A stretch of 64,000 nt of DNA from Pyxicephalus adspersus (GCF_032062135.1 NC_092858.1:167286875-167350874), one strand, 5' to 3'. Shown: positions 45,000 to 58,240, numbered from the stretch's first letter. Made by a program: numbers and translations. Notes: generated by a model not told the origin, from the sequence alone.

Positions 45000-47600
45000 G
45001 TCAATCCCTTATACATTGGCCAAACATTATTAGAACTTTGGAGCATACAAGATTTGGAATTTCCCAAGGAGACGCCCTAATTAGATCCATAGGGTCCAAA
45101 AAAGTATTTATTGCAGAATAAACAAGTATGCAGATTTGTGCAGAATGGTTTGGGAAGCATCTGGAAGCTCTGCTTGAAAGATTAGGGAAAGATAGAGGGT
45201 TTTCCTATGTTAGGTTCCTATGTTATGTTTTTACGTGTGAAAAAACGTATACCTATGTGTTTTGGGGTTTGATAGACAAGCCAAAACCCAAAACCAAGCC
45301 ACAAAAGCAGAACCCATTGATGAAGCAGTGTAAGTGTAATAAGTACTATTAGTCACCTATTTGAAAAATATTATGAGCAATAGTCAAATTTTGGTCAGAA
45401 TTTGGATCTGGTGGGTGGAAGGAGCCTTGGGGTGGCAAGGTGTCTACAGTAGTGGGCAGAGATGTACAAGCAGCAAAGGAAACTCATTTTAACAACTGTA
45501 CCCAGAAAACCAAATTGCCAAAAAATTTGAATGTGTCTTTGGATTTTTTTAATTAATGAAATTTGGTTCCAACCTAACGCTGTCCAAATTATGGGATCAA
45601 CGCTAGAGGAACACTAAAGAGTTGCCAAAAACTGTTATAAAAAACAAAAGTCAATGCATTTTGGAATTGGTGAAGATGAATATAGCAAGGTACAATATTA
45701 TTAGGATCATCCTCTATATATATTTAGAGATTGTTGAAAAGAGAACCAAGGTTACACAGTCATCTGACATTTCCAGATCAACAAAATTCACTAACAGGTA
45801 TGCAGTACATGGGCCAACTCAAACAATCCATTCACATGATATCACTCCCATATTCCCCCAATTTGGCAGATCTTAACTCAAACCTCATGCAGGCCCAAAC
45901 TCAGGTATGTTGTTTATGAAGGTCAATCAATCACTAAAAGGTGTCCACAGACTTTACAGGGTGTTAAAATGTGCAATAGGCTTCGGGTGGATATATCCTT
46001 ATAGAATACAGGGCACTCTAAACCCTGGTTGAGAATATAAACTTATGTCAAAGAGAGAAGGAAAGGAAGGAATGGGGCAACTGGTACCAAGGCACATGGA
46101 GAGAACTATAGCTGTTGGTTTTATCCCCAGTTTATTTGTTAATTCGCCCCAAAATCCATCTGTTTGGCAGTCCCAGCAGGCACCTATAAGCCCAAATCAC
46201 CAGTTCACCTAGAGGCTGCATTGTGGGTAAGTGGTTAGCCCCCTAGCTTTGTACTTCTGGAGTAAAAGTTAGAATCCCGCAAGAATTGTAGTTATTATGA
46301 TCAGGGATAGCTTCACCACCCAGCATACTACTGGCAGGATTACCAAGTGAAGATAAAAAAAAATAAAAATAAAATAAATGCAGCAACTAGTGAGCTGCAA
46401 TATGTTTGTTCATGAGTTTTAATACACTTAGAAATACATTTTTCAAGCCTATTTGCCATACCCTTTTCCCCCTAAGAACCATATGTTAACACCAAGCAAT
46501 TATAGCCCCTAAAAAATAAACAGACGCCCATTGTCTGCATGTTTTCTTAAACAGAAGCCCACTACTCGCATGCCATTCCCATATCTTCTGCACCGCGTCC
46601 AGCTTCCCAGAGGAACAACAGGAAGGCAAAGTGTCAACTCAGAATAACTGTGTCCACCTAACAATGGTCGCAGCCGGGCCTCTGCCAGGGGACTTGATGA
46701 ATAGAGGAAAGAGTAAACTGCACACATTGCTCCAAGGAGCATTTATTGGACTCAGCAAAATTGAGATACATCGAGGTCTGGGCCTAAGGTTATCAGACGT
46801 AAGAAGCCAAGGAATTTCAGGCTACGGTTTATTGCGAAACCACATTGAGAATAATTGTTTTAAATGCTGAACTTTGCAGTAGCTATCATAAAAAATACCT
46901 AGTTATCATTTATAAAAAGCTTTTGCAGGCAACAAGTGAAACATTTAAAGTTCTCCAAGAAGTTATGATAGAAAGTTTATATACCTAAAATTTAGTTCTG
47001 CAAAGTTTGAAGCTTCTCATATGTACAGAGAGGGTTCTGTACAACCTGAGTCTGTGCAACTCCCTTTCCCTCACATGCTGCAGCACCAATCAGTTTTAAA
47101 TTACAAGAAGTGTGTTGTGCTTGACCTGCTAAAGCAAATAGTATGTTTTTTCTTGCTAAAGCCATGAATGCATGCATATTTTATAGATAGATCCTAATAT
47201 TCTCTATCTCTTTTCTATTGATTTTTGGACACATTGGTCATGTTACAGAATTTGCACTCTGCTTTGCCCCAGGACTCCCTGGGTGCCAGCTGTTAGCCCT
47301 GCCTCTTTTCCAACTTCTAGGTAGCACTCTCATAATGGAGCCACAGCCTTGGCCTTCACATACAAGTGTGATTTTGCACTAGGCACAGGGTAGTGAGACC
47401 ATTTCAGCAGTGCAGTCTCCCTTCCCTTTTAATTCCACACATTCCATGCTATATCCAGCTCTGTTGAAGTTCACCTTACCTGCAAAAAATAGCTTTCTAT
47501 TCAAAGAGAGAATGTATAACACTAGACTGTCCATAGGCAATGCCCTGTGTTGTAAAAGCAGGTAAAGGTTCTATTGTGATCAGGAGCACAGACCGCACAC
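45000..47600. other. upstream sequence, nothing recognised
   Basis: No exon, repeat or RNA gene supported. Short ORFs only. 46560-46690 is somewhat less AT-rich, with an AACAGGAAGGC ETS-type core, but nothing else marks it. Confidence 0.4.
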
Positions 47601-47689
47601 ATGAATCACTAAAGCAAATCAATGTCTGTGTCAATGTAAAGATTCCTTAAGCATGAATTTGGGAGGAGCACTATAGTGTCCACCAATGT

Positions 47690-48000
47690 AATGGTGAATT
47701 TCTGCACTTGTAAATGTGGAAGTGTCCTGTTAGGACACCATCGCCAAAAACAGCCCTTTTTAGATAGATTGCCAGTAATTGATTGATCCACCTTTTAGTT
47801 CCAGTATGATTGTGCAAAAAGCAAGCTCCATAAGGACATAGTTTGGCAAGGTTGGTGTATGGGAACCCAAGTGGTCTACAAAGAGACTGGACCTCAACCC
47901 TACTGAACACCTTCGGACTGAACTGGAATGTTGATTGCAAGCCAGGTCCTCCTATCCAACATTGGTACCTGATCTTACAAATGTCTTTTTGGCTCATATA
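47690..48000 (+). pseudogene. Tc1/mariner transposase fossil
   Basis: ATTGTGCAAAAAGCAAGCTC, CATAAGGACATAG, GGACCTCAACCCTACTGAAC, ACCTTCGGACTGAACTGGAA and GCAAGCCAGGTCCTCCTATC follow the DDE part of a common fish/frog Tc1 transposase (CAK-SKxHKDIxxxG, TGPQPY for SGLDLNP, then PSD-TGM). In-frame stops and shifts throughout. Confidence 0.7.
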
Positions 48001-49312
48001 GATTGCATGAATCTATACAATTTTAACCAAAGAGAAAATATAACTATAAGTATGTAACACATGCATAAATTACTTTGATTTCCTCACCATGATTTAAAGC
48101 ATTGAGCCCTGGAAGAGTTAAACACATTTGTGCCTATATGTCAGCTATGTGCATTACACCAGATAATGGTGAGGCAAGCTGCACTGTGATCCTGCTCCAT
48201 TTGTCTGTGTATCCGGTCAGCCAAGAAGACAAAGGACTGAACGGACCCCAAGGACTCCTGCCTTTCCTGATAACAAGCATCTATCTTGGAAGAAGCCTTC
48301 ATGGACAGCTTTGTTTTGGAGGAAATAACAACTTGGAAATATTTTCATTATCTCTCATCTTCAAGTGGGCTCGGAGCACACAAAATACACATTTATTTTA
48401 CTCACGGAAATATTTAGACTTTGGGAACTTGTTTTGGGTGACAGTTATAAAAATGACAATAATATAAAAATGTAAAAATATATTCCATGCAGACCTCCCT
48501 CAAAAAAAAGGAAATAATAGTTTATGTGAACAAAATGCTGCACACAGGCAGGGCCGACCGATTATCTCTTCCAATCTCCGCAATGGGAGAAAACAGATCA
48601 TTTGGGTTGTTCAAATGTGGGTTTATATTTTAGTCTGAGGATGCTATGGACTAATTTGGTCCTCAGTGATGCAAATCTGATATTTCAAGTATAAATTCCC
48701 CTTTCCCCCGCCAAGTTTCTGAATGTAGTTGCCCATGTTTAAGTTTGAATTTTTTAATCTCTAAATGACATCAGATCTGAGCAATGGTGGAATCTTACAA
48801 AAAGCGCTCTTGAGGGTTTATTAGTGTTAAATGACAGAGCAGTTTCTGATGCCAGAATCTTAAACTGTACAGGAGCAGGAACTCTTCATGCTGATAATGT
48901 AATTTAAACTTTCCAAAGGTTACATTAAGGCTAAAAGGATTAAGGATTAAGGATTAATGATATCCAAACCCAAAACAAAATGTTAGACACTGCAGATTAC
49001 CAGCCATTAGATGTGGCGGCTGCAATAGATCTTATTATTCAGATTTATTTTAGCAAATTTAGAAAATGTCTGCTGATTTTGATAGAAATGATGTGTCCTT
49101 GTCACTTTCCTGGAAATGGAACTGAAAACACAAACATCCGTATCCCCGTAAAGTACTAATCCAATCACCTCCCATGTAATGGAGATAAAAATAGTATGAA
49201 ATGTTTGAGATATAGTTTGGGTGACAACCATGGCTCTGTCTGTGGACACAGTACACCTTAACCCAGAAGGTTTGTTATTAGCAGGATTACCAGTTTAAAA
49301 TAAGGTAAAACA

Positions 49313-50310
49313 GTTAGGTCACAATCCTTTTGGTGAGAATGGTGAGGACACCAAATTCTATTGCAAGAAGATGCAAAAGGGTCTTTATGACAAATGGAAT
49401 ACCTACCATGTCCATGATCTTGGAAGAAGCCCTATGATATAATCTCCACGTTTGTGGAAGCAAGGTGGAAAGCCAATATAGTTTATTTTTATTCAATGAA
49501 AAGTGACCTGCAGAGGGACCATGACAATATTTAGAAGCCAAACCTACATTTCACGATTTACCCTAGTTGCAGGGACTAATGTAATTAGTCCCATTACCTC
49601 CATGTATCAGAGATGATGGGCCTGATTTATTAAAGCTCTCCAAGCCTGGGAAGATATACTTTCATCAGTGAAGCTGAGTGATCCAGCAAACCTAGTATAA
49701 AAATGTCATCTGACAATCCTTCTGGTAACATTCTGGGAGTGGTGAGGACCCCAAATCTCCTTGTAAGCAGATGCTCTTCCATAATGCAAAAGGGTCTTTA
49801 CGAGAAAAGGGATATCTACCATTTGAAAGAATATGATATATTCTTCTCCAATGTGGAAGGTATATATGTTTTGCTTGGCCAGTATAGGGACCGTGAGAAT
49901 CTTAGGAGCCAAACCTACATTTTAGACCTCACTTGGGTTGCAGGAATTAATGTAAACTCCCCAATGTCCTCTGTGGAATGGAGATAATAAGTATACATAT
50001 TTTTGTTTCACAATTCTTCTGATGAGAACCTGGGAATGGCGAGAACCCTAAATCTCATTGCGAGCAGATGCTCTTGCACAATGCAAAAGCGTCTTTATGA
50101 AATATGGGTTACCTGCCATTTCCAGGATCTTATCAGAAGGACTATATAATCATCTCCTCTAGTGTGAAAGCAAGTAAGGTACATGTGTTTTTACAGCTTT
50201 TATTCTTTGAAAAGTTGCCAGCATAGGGACCATGCCAATCTTTAGATGCCAAACTTACATTTCAAGCCTCGGCCTCTTTGCAGGAATTATTGGAGCCATT
50301 TTTGAAGGCC
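49313..50310. repeat. three diverged tandem copies of a ~300-bp unit
   Basis: Copies at about 49313-49612, 49700-49987 and 50010-50310 share in order CACAATCCTTTTGGTGAGAA / GAGGACCCCAAATCT, GCAAAAGGGTCTTTATGA, ATATAATCTCC, TAGGGACCATGACAAT, AGGAGCCAAACCTACATTT and a closing GCAGGAATTAATGTAA. The boundary between copies 1 and 2 holds a half palindromic MITE (49617-49697). Confidence 0.8.
49617..49697. mobile_element. palindromic MITE, CTCTCCAAG family, left half only
   Basis: GGGCCTGATTTATTAAAGCT, CTCCAAGCCTGGGAAGATAT, ACTTTCATCAGTGAAGCTGA, GTGATCCAGCAAACCTAG, then an abrupt switch into tandem unit copy 2. Confidence 0.7.
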
Positions 50311-52021
50311 ATGATGTATTGTAACTGAATGACTGGCAGCAAACAGAAAACCGTAATAAATTCTCTGTAATTTCACTAATGTATGGTGGAACCTTTTTGG
50401 TTAGACTCAACCGCTGCGCAACAATAAATCAAGACAATAGTTCTGTTTTGTAACTGACTCAATATGTCAAGTATGAAATATGCATAAGAAGAATGCCACG
50501 GAGCCGTGGTCTGTGCTTCATCTGGACTGGGGCTGCACAAACCACAAATGACATGATTTGTATAAACCGCAGGATAACAATCCCAACAGAATTTCATACA
50601 AAGCACCTGCCATTAACTGTACCAATAAAACGCTGCCTCGGGGTGGGATATTACTGTAACATATGCCGCAGCACAAGTATCAGTCTTGGATTCCATCAAA
50701 TTCGCCTTCTAAATATTTTTTCAGTTAACGGTAATATATTCATAATATGTGATAGCTGAGAAGTGTAATTTTTTTCTACTTACATATGTGGTGTTGACAT
50801 TTATTTGGTAGGTCTATGAAGGTTCTCATTCATCCAGGCTATGGCATATCTAGTGGTAGTTGGTCACATCCCACTGTCCTTTCACCACCCATTCCAGTGT
50901 CTTTGTAGATACAAGTCCACCACCTTATACCAAGAAACATCTGCCTTGGCACCTCTATTGGTAACTGGGATACGTTGGTGGGCATTAAATCGGTTGCATA
51001 TTCTTGATGCTCAATAGAATTGAGAAGGGAATAGGTTCCCTTTAACACAAACCACTGTACCAGCCCTTCCTTTTGACCATGTGCCACTTCAAATCTGGAA
51101 ACAAAAGGAAAGCCCTATGTAGACTAAAAGTCACTAGAATGTAGCCTACAGAACCAAATGTTAAAGTAAAAGATTTTCTCTACAGTTCCTGAACAGTAGA
51201 GATGGAAGGTAAGGGGAGGATATTTGCTAGCAATGGGCGATTAAAAATTCAACAAAAGGCTCCTTTAATCACAAATCCTAATTTTCATTTACAGCTGTAT
51301 GTCATGCACATGCCTCATCAAACAATCAGTCTTGCTTTAATTTCCCCAAATGAGCTAAACCCTCTTTGTTTTAGGTCTCACATGTTCCCCCTGCCAGATA
51401 CTCCAGTTCAAAGTGGGAGGGTTTTAGTAAAAAAGGCTGTGCTGCCAATCCAGGAAGCAGTGGGAGAGGCTAGGTGTGGCCAGGAGATGATGGACAAACT
51501 GTAGACCTATGATTCAGTAGTGAGAATGTTGATAGCCACGCCCCCTACACCATCTTTTTATCTAATTGTAGTGCAAGCACAGCCTACTTGAGAGTGACTG
51601 ACCAATTCTAGTTTTGTATAGAGTAGAGATTAGGTAGAACCTCTGTAATGTCATACGATGTTCTCACTGGGACATATTTCCTGACCACTTACATTTTTAT
51701 TTATTGCAACGTCAGGAGGAGTCAGTTCCCTAGCACAGTGTCCTCCCTTTGGGTAAAAGCCCATGGGTGTGTCTGAATACTGCCTGTGCTGGCCCATTTC
51801 CTCTGCCTCAGCCCTTACTACTCTATAGTATTTTCTTTGTTCCTTGCTGCTACAAAAAAAATATGTAAAGTGTGACAAATCTGAATCTCCTGGGGCTTCC
51901 AACAGCACATCCAAGATGGTGGCACCCATTTTGGTTGTCCACACAATGCACTTAATGCACAATTCATTTTACACATCCATTATACAGGTATATAACAAAC
52001 CTAAAAGGTGTTAAATGCAGT

Positions 52022-52210
52022 ATAGGGCCTGATTCATGAAAGCTCTCCAAGACTGGAGAAGATAGACTATCATGTGAGAGCCTGGGTGATCAAGCAAACC
52101 TGGAATGGATTTCCTATAATAGGTCAGCTAATAAGTCAGTTCCTATAAAACAGTTAATATTATTTGACAAATGTTTTCAGTCCACCCAAATTGTCCCATG
52201 ATAGTATAAC
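52022..52210. mobile_element. palindromic MITE, CTCTCCAAG family
   Basis: GGGCCTGATTCATGAAAGCT, CTCCAAGACTGGAGAAGATA, GACTATCATGTGAGAGCCTG, GATCAAGCAAACCTGGAATG; the right arm is worn (TGTCCCATGATAGTATA). A GGAACCCCTAGCA repeat abuts it at 52213. Confidence 0.75.
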
Positions 52211-52212
52211 TC

Positions 52213-52436
52213 TGTGTTTTTCTAACCCTTAAAAAAATTTTTGGGTCTTCAGGGAACCCCTGCTACAATTACTATATCCATAGATCGCAGTACATTGGCC
52301 TGGTGGTCAGTGGGAACAATGCCTCTTACATAGTTGACCAGTGGGAAGGTTGCGACCCTTACAGATAGCCAGGAGTAGCTGACCTGAGCGACACAATTTG
52401 CTCATTGCTGAAGGAACCCCTAGCAACACTGATCTA
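52213..52436 (+). repeat. GGAACCCCTAGCA-type dispersed repeat
   Basis: GGGTCTTCAGGGAACCCCTG, CTACAATTACTATATCCATA, GGTGGTCAGTGGGAACAATG, GAAGGAACCCCTAGCAACAC. Parallels the 44.45-kb copy and the split copy at 5.3 kb. Confidence 0.6.
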
Positions 52437-53439
52437 TCATCTCAAGTCTAGATGAGCTTTGGTAAAGCAGTCCCATAACCTTATAATAGGATTCCTGGTA
52501 AAATAAATAATATGGCAACAGGGTCTCTCTAAAACTTCTGTTTGGATTAGGAAATACATTTCGATTTGCTTGTAAACACCTCCAGGCTTTAGTGACCAAT
52601 ACGTGCCTACTTTTCCACAATTTGGTAATCATAACAATGGTCAGTGGGCAGATCAATCCTATTACTAAAGTGACGTTACTACATAACTGTTTGCAGCTAC
52701 AGGGATATGCAGGAAATCATAGAACTGTTTGTACTAGCACAATCATTGGGAAACTTCCTTGGTACAGTGTGCAATCAGCAACTGTCCTTCTCATTACATG
52801 AATGTAGAAATTTATAGGGGACCGAACAACCCAAAATATGCAGTTATTGCAACAGACTCATTTAGTCTATCAACAGGTTACAAAGAGTGAAGACAAGGAG
52901 AGTGTCATCATAGATATATCTAGGCCAACAAACATAATTGATATTATCAACACATAATTTAAAAAAGGCACCAATATGACAAGATAAAAAAAAGTTTTTA
53001 GAGCAAAAGTAATAAATATAATATAGTAAATCTATTAAATGTAATATAACAAGATTAAACACATTACAAAATAGTAAATTTGATTGTTCTATACAGTTCA
53101 AATTTTAAATCTCATTTTTAATCTCTTTAAATCTCAAAAAGTAATGGTGGCTTTAACCATATTGGTAAAATTATGTCATGCCCATTACCCAAGATGGTCA
53201 CAAGCATCGCTTCTTCTAATATGGGCGATCATGATTGATGTGATGAGTTGTGTGATTCTCTGGTCATCATATCATTGAAGATTATTTTCAATTGGAATAA
53301 TTTTTATTTTACTAATCACTAATTGCTTTAAGGGTAGAGACTAAAATATATGGCGACCATGGGTCAACTCTTAGTATTAGGACATGAAGGCCCCTATTAT
53401 TGACTTTTAATTCAGTTTCCTGGCTGTTATGCTGACCCA

Positions 53440-53620
53440 TAGGGTCTAATTTATTAAAGCCCACCATGACTGGAGAAGTTAGTCTGTCATGGGGGAACCT
53501 GGGTGATCTAGTATATTTTGAATAGACCAGACCAGACCTATTCCAGGTTTGCTGGGTCACCCAGGTGCTCGCATGATAGTCTATCTTCTCCAGGCTTGGA
53601 GATTTATTAAATCAGGGCAA
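53440..53620. mobile_element. palindromic MITE, CTCTCCAAG family
   Basis: AGGGTCTAATTTATTAAAGC, TGACTGGAGAAGTTAGTCTG, GAACCTGGGTGATCTAG; right arm CCAGGTTTGCTGGGTCACCC, CATGATAGTCTATCTTCTCC, AGGCTTGGAGATTTATTAAA. The centre is shortened, leaving closely spaced arms. Confidence 0.8.
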
Positions 53621-53922
53621 TTCGCACCAGACAGCATTCAACACCTATTGGCCATCATGGAGATTAGACGTGTTTGTTTCTACCCCCTGAAAAGCAGTGT
53701 ATGTGTCCACAATGGAAGTGGATGAGTTACCTATTCTAGTAGCAAATAGGAGGCACTTTAGTTTAAATAGTGTAAGGCAATTAATGCACTGATCACCACT
53801 GTGCAAAATTGGATTGCCTATTCATAAAATGGCATTATAAAAGTGGCAATTGGGTTTTATAAAATGTGAAACAATTGTGATCTGATCACCCCTCCTTTAT
53901 AAAAAAAGGGCCGTTCGCTGTA

Positions 53923-53963
<41 letters not shown>
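53923..53963. repeat. poly(G) tract, 41 bp
   Basis: Uninterrupted run of 41 G between GTTCGCTGTA and TTAAGGTC. It is the only long G/C homopolymer in the window. Confidence 0.9.
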
Positions 53964-53967
<4 letters not shown>

Positions 53968-55489
53968 GGTCTTACTTAGCTACCAGTCCCAAAGCCAGAA
54001 GAAGAATAACAGAAGGGGTTATCTGATGTCACATAATTTTTCAGTGTCTTAAAGTTCTATTTTTTTAGCCCAAAAATACAATCTGCCCTTTGATAAAACA
54101 CACGAATAATAGAGGTCACAAACTGTATATACAATTCCAAAACACTATATATTTTCCTCCTCAAAAACAACGCCAACTTGGCGTCTATTTCACAGATCCG
54201 TGACCATTTTTACATTATCGGAGGGTTTTATTTATTTTACACTCATTTTCGGAAACTCTATCCAGAGGACTATAGCACTTCCTGTATTTGATACATTGTG
54301 GGAAAGCATCCAGGATTTTTCCCACTAATTCTTCTGGGTGAGATTCTCACAAATCTTTTTTTTTTACTCATTTCTGTATTCTGGAAGACATTTATATCAA
54401 TTACTGAGTATATGAGACAATGGAGAACACAGGAAGAAAATACTTACATAACAACACGTACCAACTATTTCCAGACTCCAGGGATGAAAATAGAAGATAT
54501 AAAGACAAAATTTAATACAATTTTAATGCAAACTGTATTGCATTGGAGTTAAATTGAATCTCTTGATTTTATCCAGGAGGATACTGTGATCCCTGTTAGA
54601 GCTAATAAAGACCTTTAAAGGGTTACATTGACACATATGCATGGATACACATTGATGCTAACTCCACGTTAGAAAAATATGTATATGAAAATAAATTGCT
54701 TTTGCATTCTATAAAGGTTTATTGTATCAACATGCTGTTATTTGTGTTTTGAAGGCAAAGCAGTGTAGGTATGCACAAACAAGGACAAATTATTTTGTTT
54801 AATACTGTATTGTATCAGACAATTACGGCATTAAACTGAGGCACACTGCTCCCTTCAGGCTGCAGTGGTTTCTACAAGCTAAAACCTCAATAATTGGCGG
54901 TGAAAAACTTATCTATGTTTATCAAAATTGAAAGCTCAATGGCTGGAAATGTTAATCTACAAGTTGATGACACCTAGCATATATGCTGGAAATGTAAACA
55001 GTAAAATGGAGTAGTATTTGAATTGAATTGATTGTGCAAACAGTGATTTAGGCCATGGACTTACATGATCGAATGGATTCGTTTTGTAGACTACTGTTGC
55101 TGAATCTTCAGTATATGGTAAGTATGGCCAGCTTTAGATAATCAGTAGTTACTGCACTGGGTCTCTGAAGAATAAAACTTGTGTGCAATGGACACCTAGT
55201 CTTGTCCTAGATAGTGTACATGGGCAGCACAGTAATACGCAATTCTGCCCGTCAGTCCTAGAGTTCTGAATTGGTTTACTCACAATACCACAAAACACAT
55301 GGTGAGTTTGATGTTGCAGCAAAACATGTGAGTCCGGAACATAGGATTCATGAATTTAGAGAAAAGGAACAAATGTCAATTGCTTTATTCTGCAAGGCAC
55401 TGTGTAAAAGGCTGGTTCCACAAAAATATTTGAAATAATAATAGTAAAACTATATTTTTGGCCTTGGAATTCCATAGCGATGTCTAACA

Positions 55490-55790
55490 TCCTTTCAGTT
55501 TACTCCAGGGAGTAGAGAGTCATAAAAAGCAAGCTAAACCCCCCTGCCATTGTATTTCAGATAACATAACTTCACTGGAGCATCAAACAAAAGAGGCGAG
55601 CAGTTTATTTTCCTTTGTTCAGATACAGCTGCTATTAACAATTTCTTGGAACAAAGGTAATTAGTTTTTTGTGAATTCTTCAGGCCGTTTCCTTTAAGTT
55701 AGTCAATGTAATGGCCATTGCCTGATCGGTGTTATGCCAGGAATTTGGGTGAGAGCAAGAGCGTTGATGGAAAGTACAAAACGTAACGTC
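55490..55790. promoter_or_regulatory. candidate enhancer with paired SOX-like sites
   Basis: Repeat-free block with TCCTTTGTTC (55611-55620) and its near inverse GGAACAAAGG (55648-55657), an E-box CAGCTG (55626-55631) between them, a GATA-type CAGATAAC (55558-55565) and GGTAATTAG. The motif density resembles developmental enhancers. This is inference with no conservation evidence. Confidence 0.25.
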
Positions 55791-56294
55791 TACGCCGATC
55801 ATTTAATACAATGGTGGTCAACTTGGTCAACGTGTCCAAAGGGTTGTGCATGTGTTTGACAGCCCAAGGCATATTGCCAAGAGATGTGAATTGCCAGGAA
55901 CGTTACATTTTGGCCAGTTAGGCAGCCCATTCTAATAACTGTGCACAATACTGAAAAGTTAAGTGCAGTCAAGTCTGACTTTAAGTGCACTGGGGTGCTT
56001 TCTCCACTGCTGCACTCCATCAGTGGGTACTGAATGCTTCAAATTTTAGAGAGATCACTTAATGATATAAAGCTGTTCACTGCTCTATATTTCTATTAGG
56101 TCAAGGTGGCCTTAGGTTATACAAATTGGGGAGGGGGGTTTAATGGACGGGGCTTATATGTAGTATGGAGAATGATGCCAGACATTACTCGGTGTGCCAG
56201 TTGACCAGCACAGGACATATCGAACATTTAACATGAAAAGTTTTTCAATAAAAAGAAAGTGGTCGTCCAGGTACAGTCAGGCTGGTGAGGAACT

Positions 56295-56545
56295 GCCTAC
56301 AGCAATGTTCCTCCAGAGGTTGGTAGGAAATCTTTGATCAATGAGCAATTTGTGCCTTTCAGGTCAGTTTAAGTGACACAAATGATCTTTTTTGGACCAA
56401 AGGCAATCTATAACGGTGGCATTGCCAAAGGCCAGCAATGTAAGAAGCATTCTTCCCACTACACTTATATACTGTAAGCTGGGGATATAGTATTTATAGC
56501 AGAGGTTGCTGGAAAACTTTTTAAGGGGTCCCCCATGGTTAAAAG
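56295..56545 (-). repeat. GGAACCCCTAGCA-type dispersed repeat, reverse copy
   Basis: GTTCCTCCAGAGGTTGGTAG, GAGCAATTTGTG, AGGTCAGTTTAAGTGACACA, then AAACTTTTTAAGGGGTCCCC read as the reverse of the 44.45-kb repeat (AACCTCTGGAG, GTCAGTTAAACTGAC, GGGGAACCC). The middle is diverged. Confidence 0.45.
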
Positions 56546-57879
56546 GCTGCACTAGATGATGTTTGATGTCCTCGAAGCAATTTCAGTTAAGGCGAGGAAA
56601 ACTTTTAAGGGAAGACTGAAGGACAGATTTTCTTATGAAATAGATTAAAAAAAAAAATAAAAACAAAAACTAGAATGATTTAGGATTTGAAATATTGCTA
56701 TTGTGAAAACTGTAAATATAGAAATGTAAAAAAAATGCTGATATGTGTGTTTATAAAATAGTGAATAAAACATGGTGATTGTATAGGTTGCTTTAATTTT
56801 AAAAACATCAAGAAAGCGCAACACAATATATGCATGAATGGTTAAATCCCATGCTTGGTTTTCACTTGGCATCTCTGTTCCATTAAGGAAATCTCCATTT
56901 ACTTTCTGTCCAACAGACACAACAGGAAGTGATAGGAAATCTCTCTAAAGTGAGGGAAATCCTATTTTAGTAGTCATCGGAACAAAAGTCCCGGTTAGAG
57001 AATTCCCTCTCTGTTTTGGTGATGACCCAAAATTTTAGATTTCCCATCACTTTCAGACTCGGAGACAATGGGCACCAGGACAAATAGGGATTTACTCTTC
57101 CTATTAAGGGTACAGGCAAAAGTACCAACCTACAACTGAAAAATATTATCCTCCACAGCACCTGGAATAACCATACTGCATGGCAACAGATCTTGTTATT
57201 ACCTTAACATAATGCATGTCAACACTCATATATTAATTTCCTTCTATTGTTGTTCCATGCAGACCAGTATAAACTATAACTCAACTCAATGTTTTGGGGA
57301 GGCAGCTGTCCTGCTGCCTTGATGAATGGGGACTTCATGTCCCCCCAAAACAACATATCAGAAATACAAACCCGAAAGAGTTTCCAATCCTGTCCCACTG
57401 TATCAAAACTCAAAAATGTTATACTCTACAACAATTACCCCCAATATTTGCTGTTATTATTTTATAATTCTCCTTTATATTCTATTGTTAATATGTTTTT
57501 TTTTTTTTTTGCTGCCCCGTGGCTGAGAACTGTCTCCTAAATTGTAGCTTTGGATAGCAGTCTACTCTTATAATGATGTTATCATGTGGCCTTCAACTAA
57601 GCGCCAACATCGCAAAACAAAACACAGTAAAAGGTTAAAAAAAAAAAACACTTTAGAAGTGACTACAAAGGGGAAAATCACGTTCAAAGAGGCGATAACA
57701 CAATTAGAGAACCCCCACCGAACACATGAAAAGCCCAGCATTGCTAATGTCCAGATCTCATTAAGTTCTCTAATGATTGTTGGAGATGTTTATGAATCAC
57801 AACCTTTCAAATGGGACTGAAATTGATTTGAAAATGTTAAAGATGTTCCTTTGCGATAGAATAGGTTCTCCTCATTGTT

Positions 57880-58240
57880 TCGCAGCACTAAAGCTTTTAA
57901 TACGCCGCTGGCGTTCCAGCTTGCTCCCAAAAGCCGCTGACAGGTCAAATGGCTGAGCAGAATCAGTTGAGGGAAGAGGAAGTCTTGTCGGAAATGAGAT
58001 TAATCTTGTAACGAGTGTTCAGGGCTGATAACCCATCTGCGTTTAGAAGAGCTTTAACTAGCCAGCTATTAACCTTCACCTGACGAGCGGCATTCAACTG
58101 TTATAAACAACATTAAAAGGGGCAGGCTCCCTTTTTCCATCCAGACTAAACATTGACGGTCGAATTCCATGTTGAGGACGCAAGATGCGGCCTGTAGATT
58201 ATGAATTCCATTCTGGGTGATTGAGCGGGGAAAAAAATGA
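57880..58240. promoter_or_regulatory. candidate upstream enhancer (ETS/GATA/E-box block)
   Basis: Distinctly GC-richer and CpG-containing stretch without repeats. It has AGAGGAAGT (57975-57983, ETS), CTGATAACC (58025-58033, GATA), CACCTG (58077-58082, E-box), TAATACGCC, GCCGCTGACAGGTCA and TTAATCTTGTAACGAGTG. ETS plus GATA plus E-box is the signature of blood and endothelial enhancers that control erg-class genes. It lies about 17.5 kb upstream of the proposed first exon. Role inferred. Confidence 0.3.

Noticed and set aside
48102..48467. 121-codon plus-strand frame
   Set aside because: Starts with TTG and matches no family. A few GATA and ETS-like words here were too sparse to call an enhancer.
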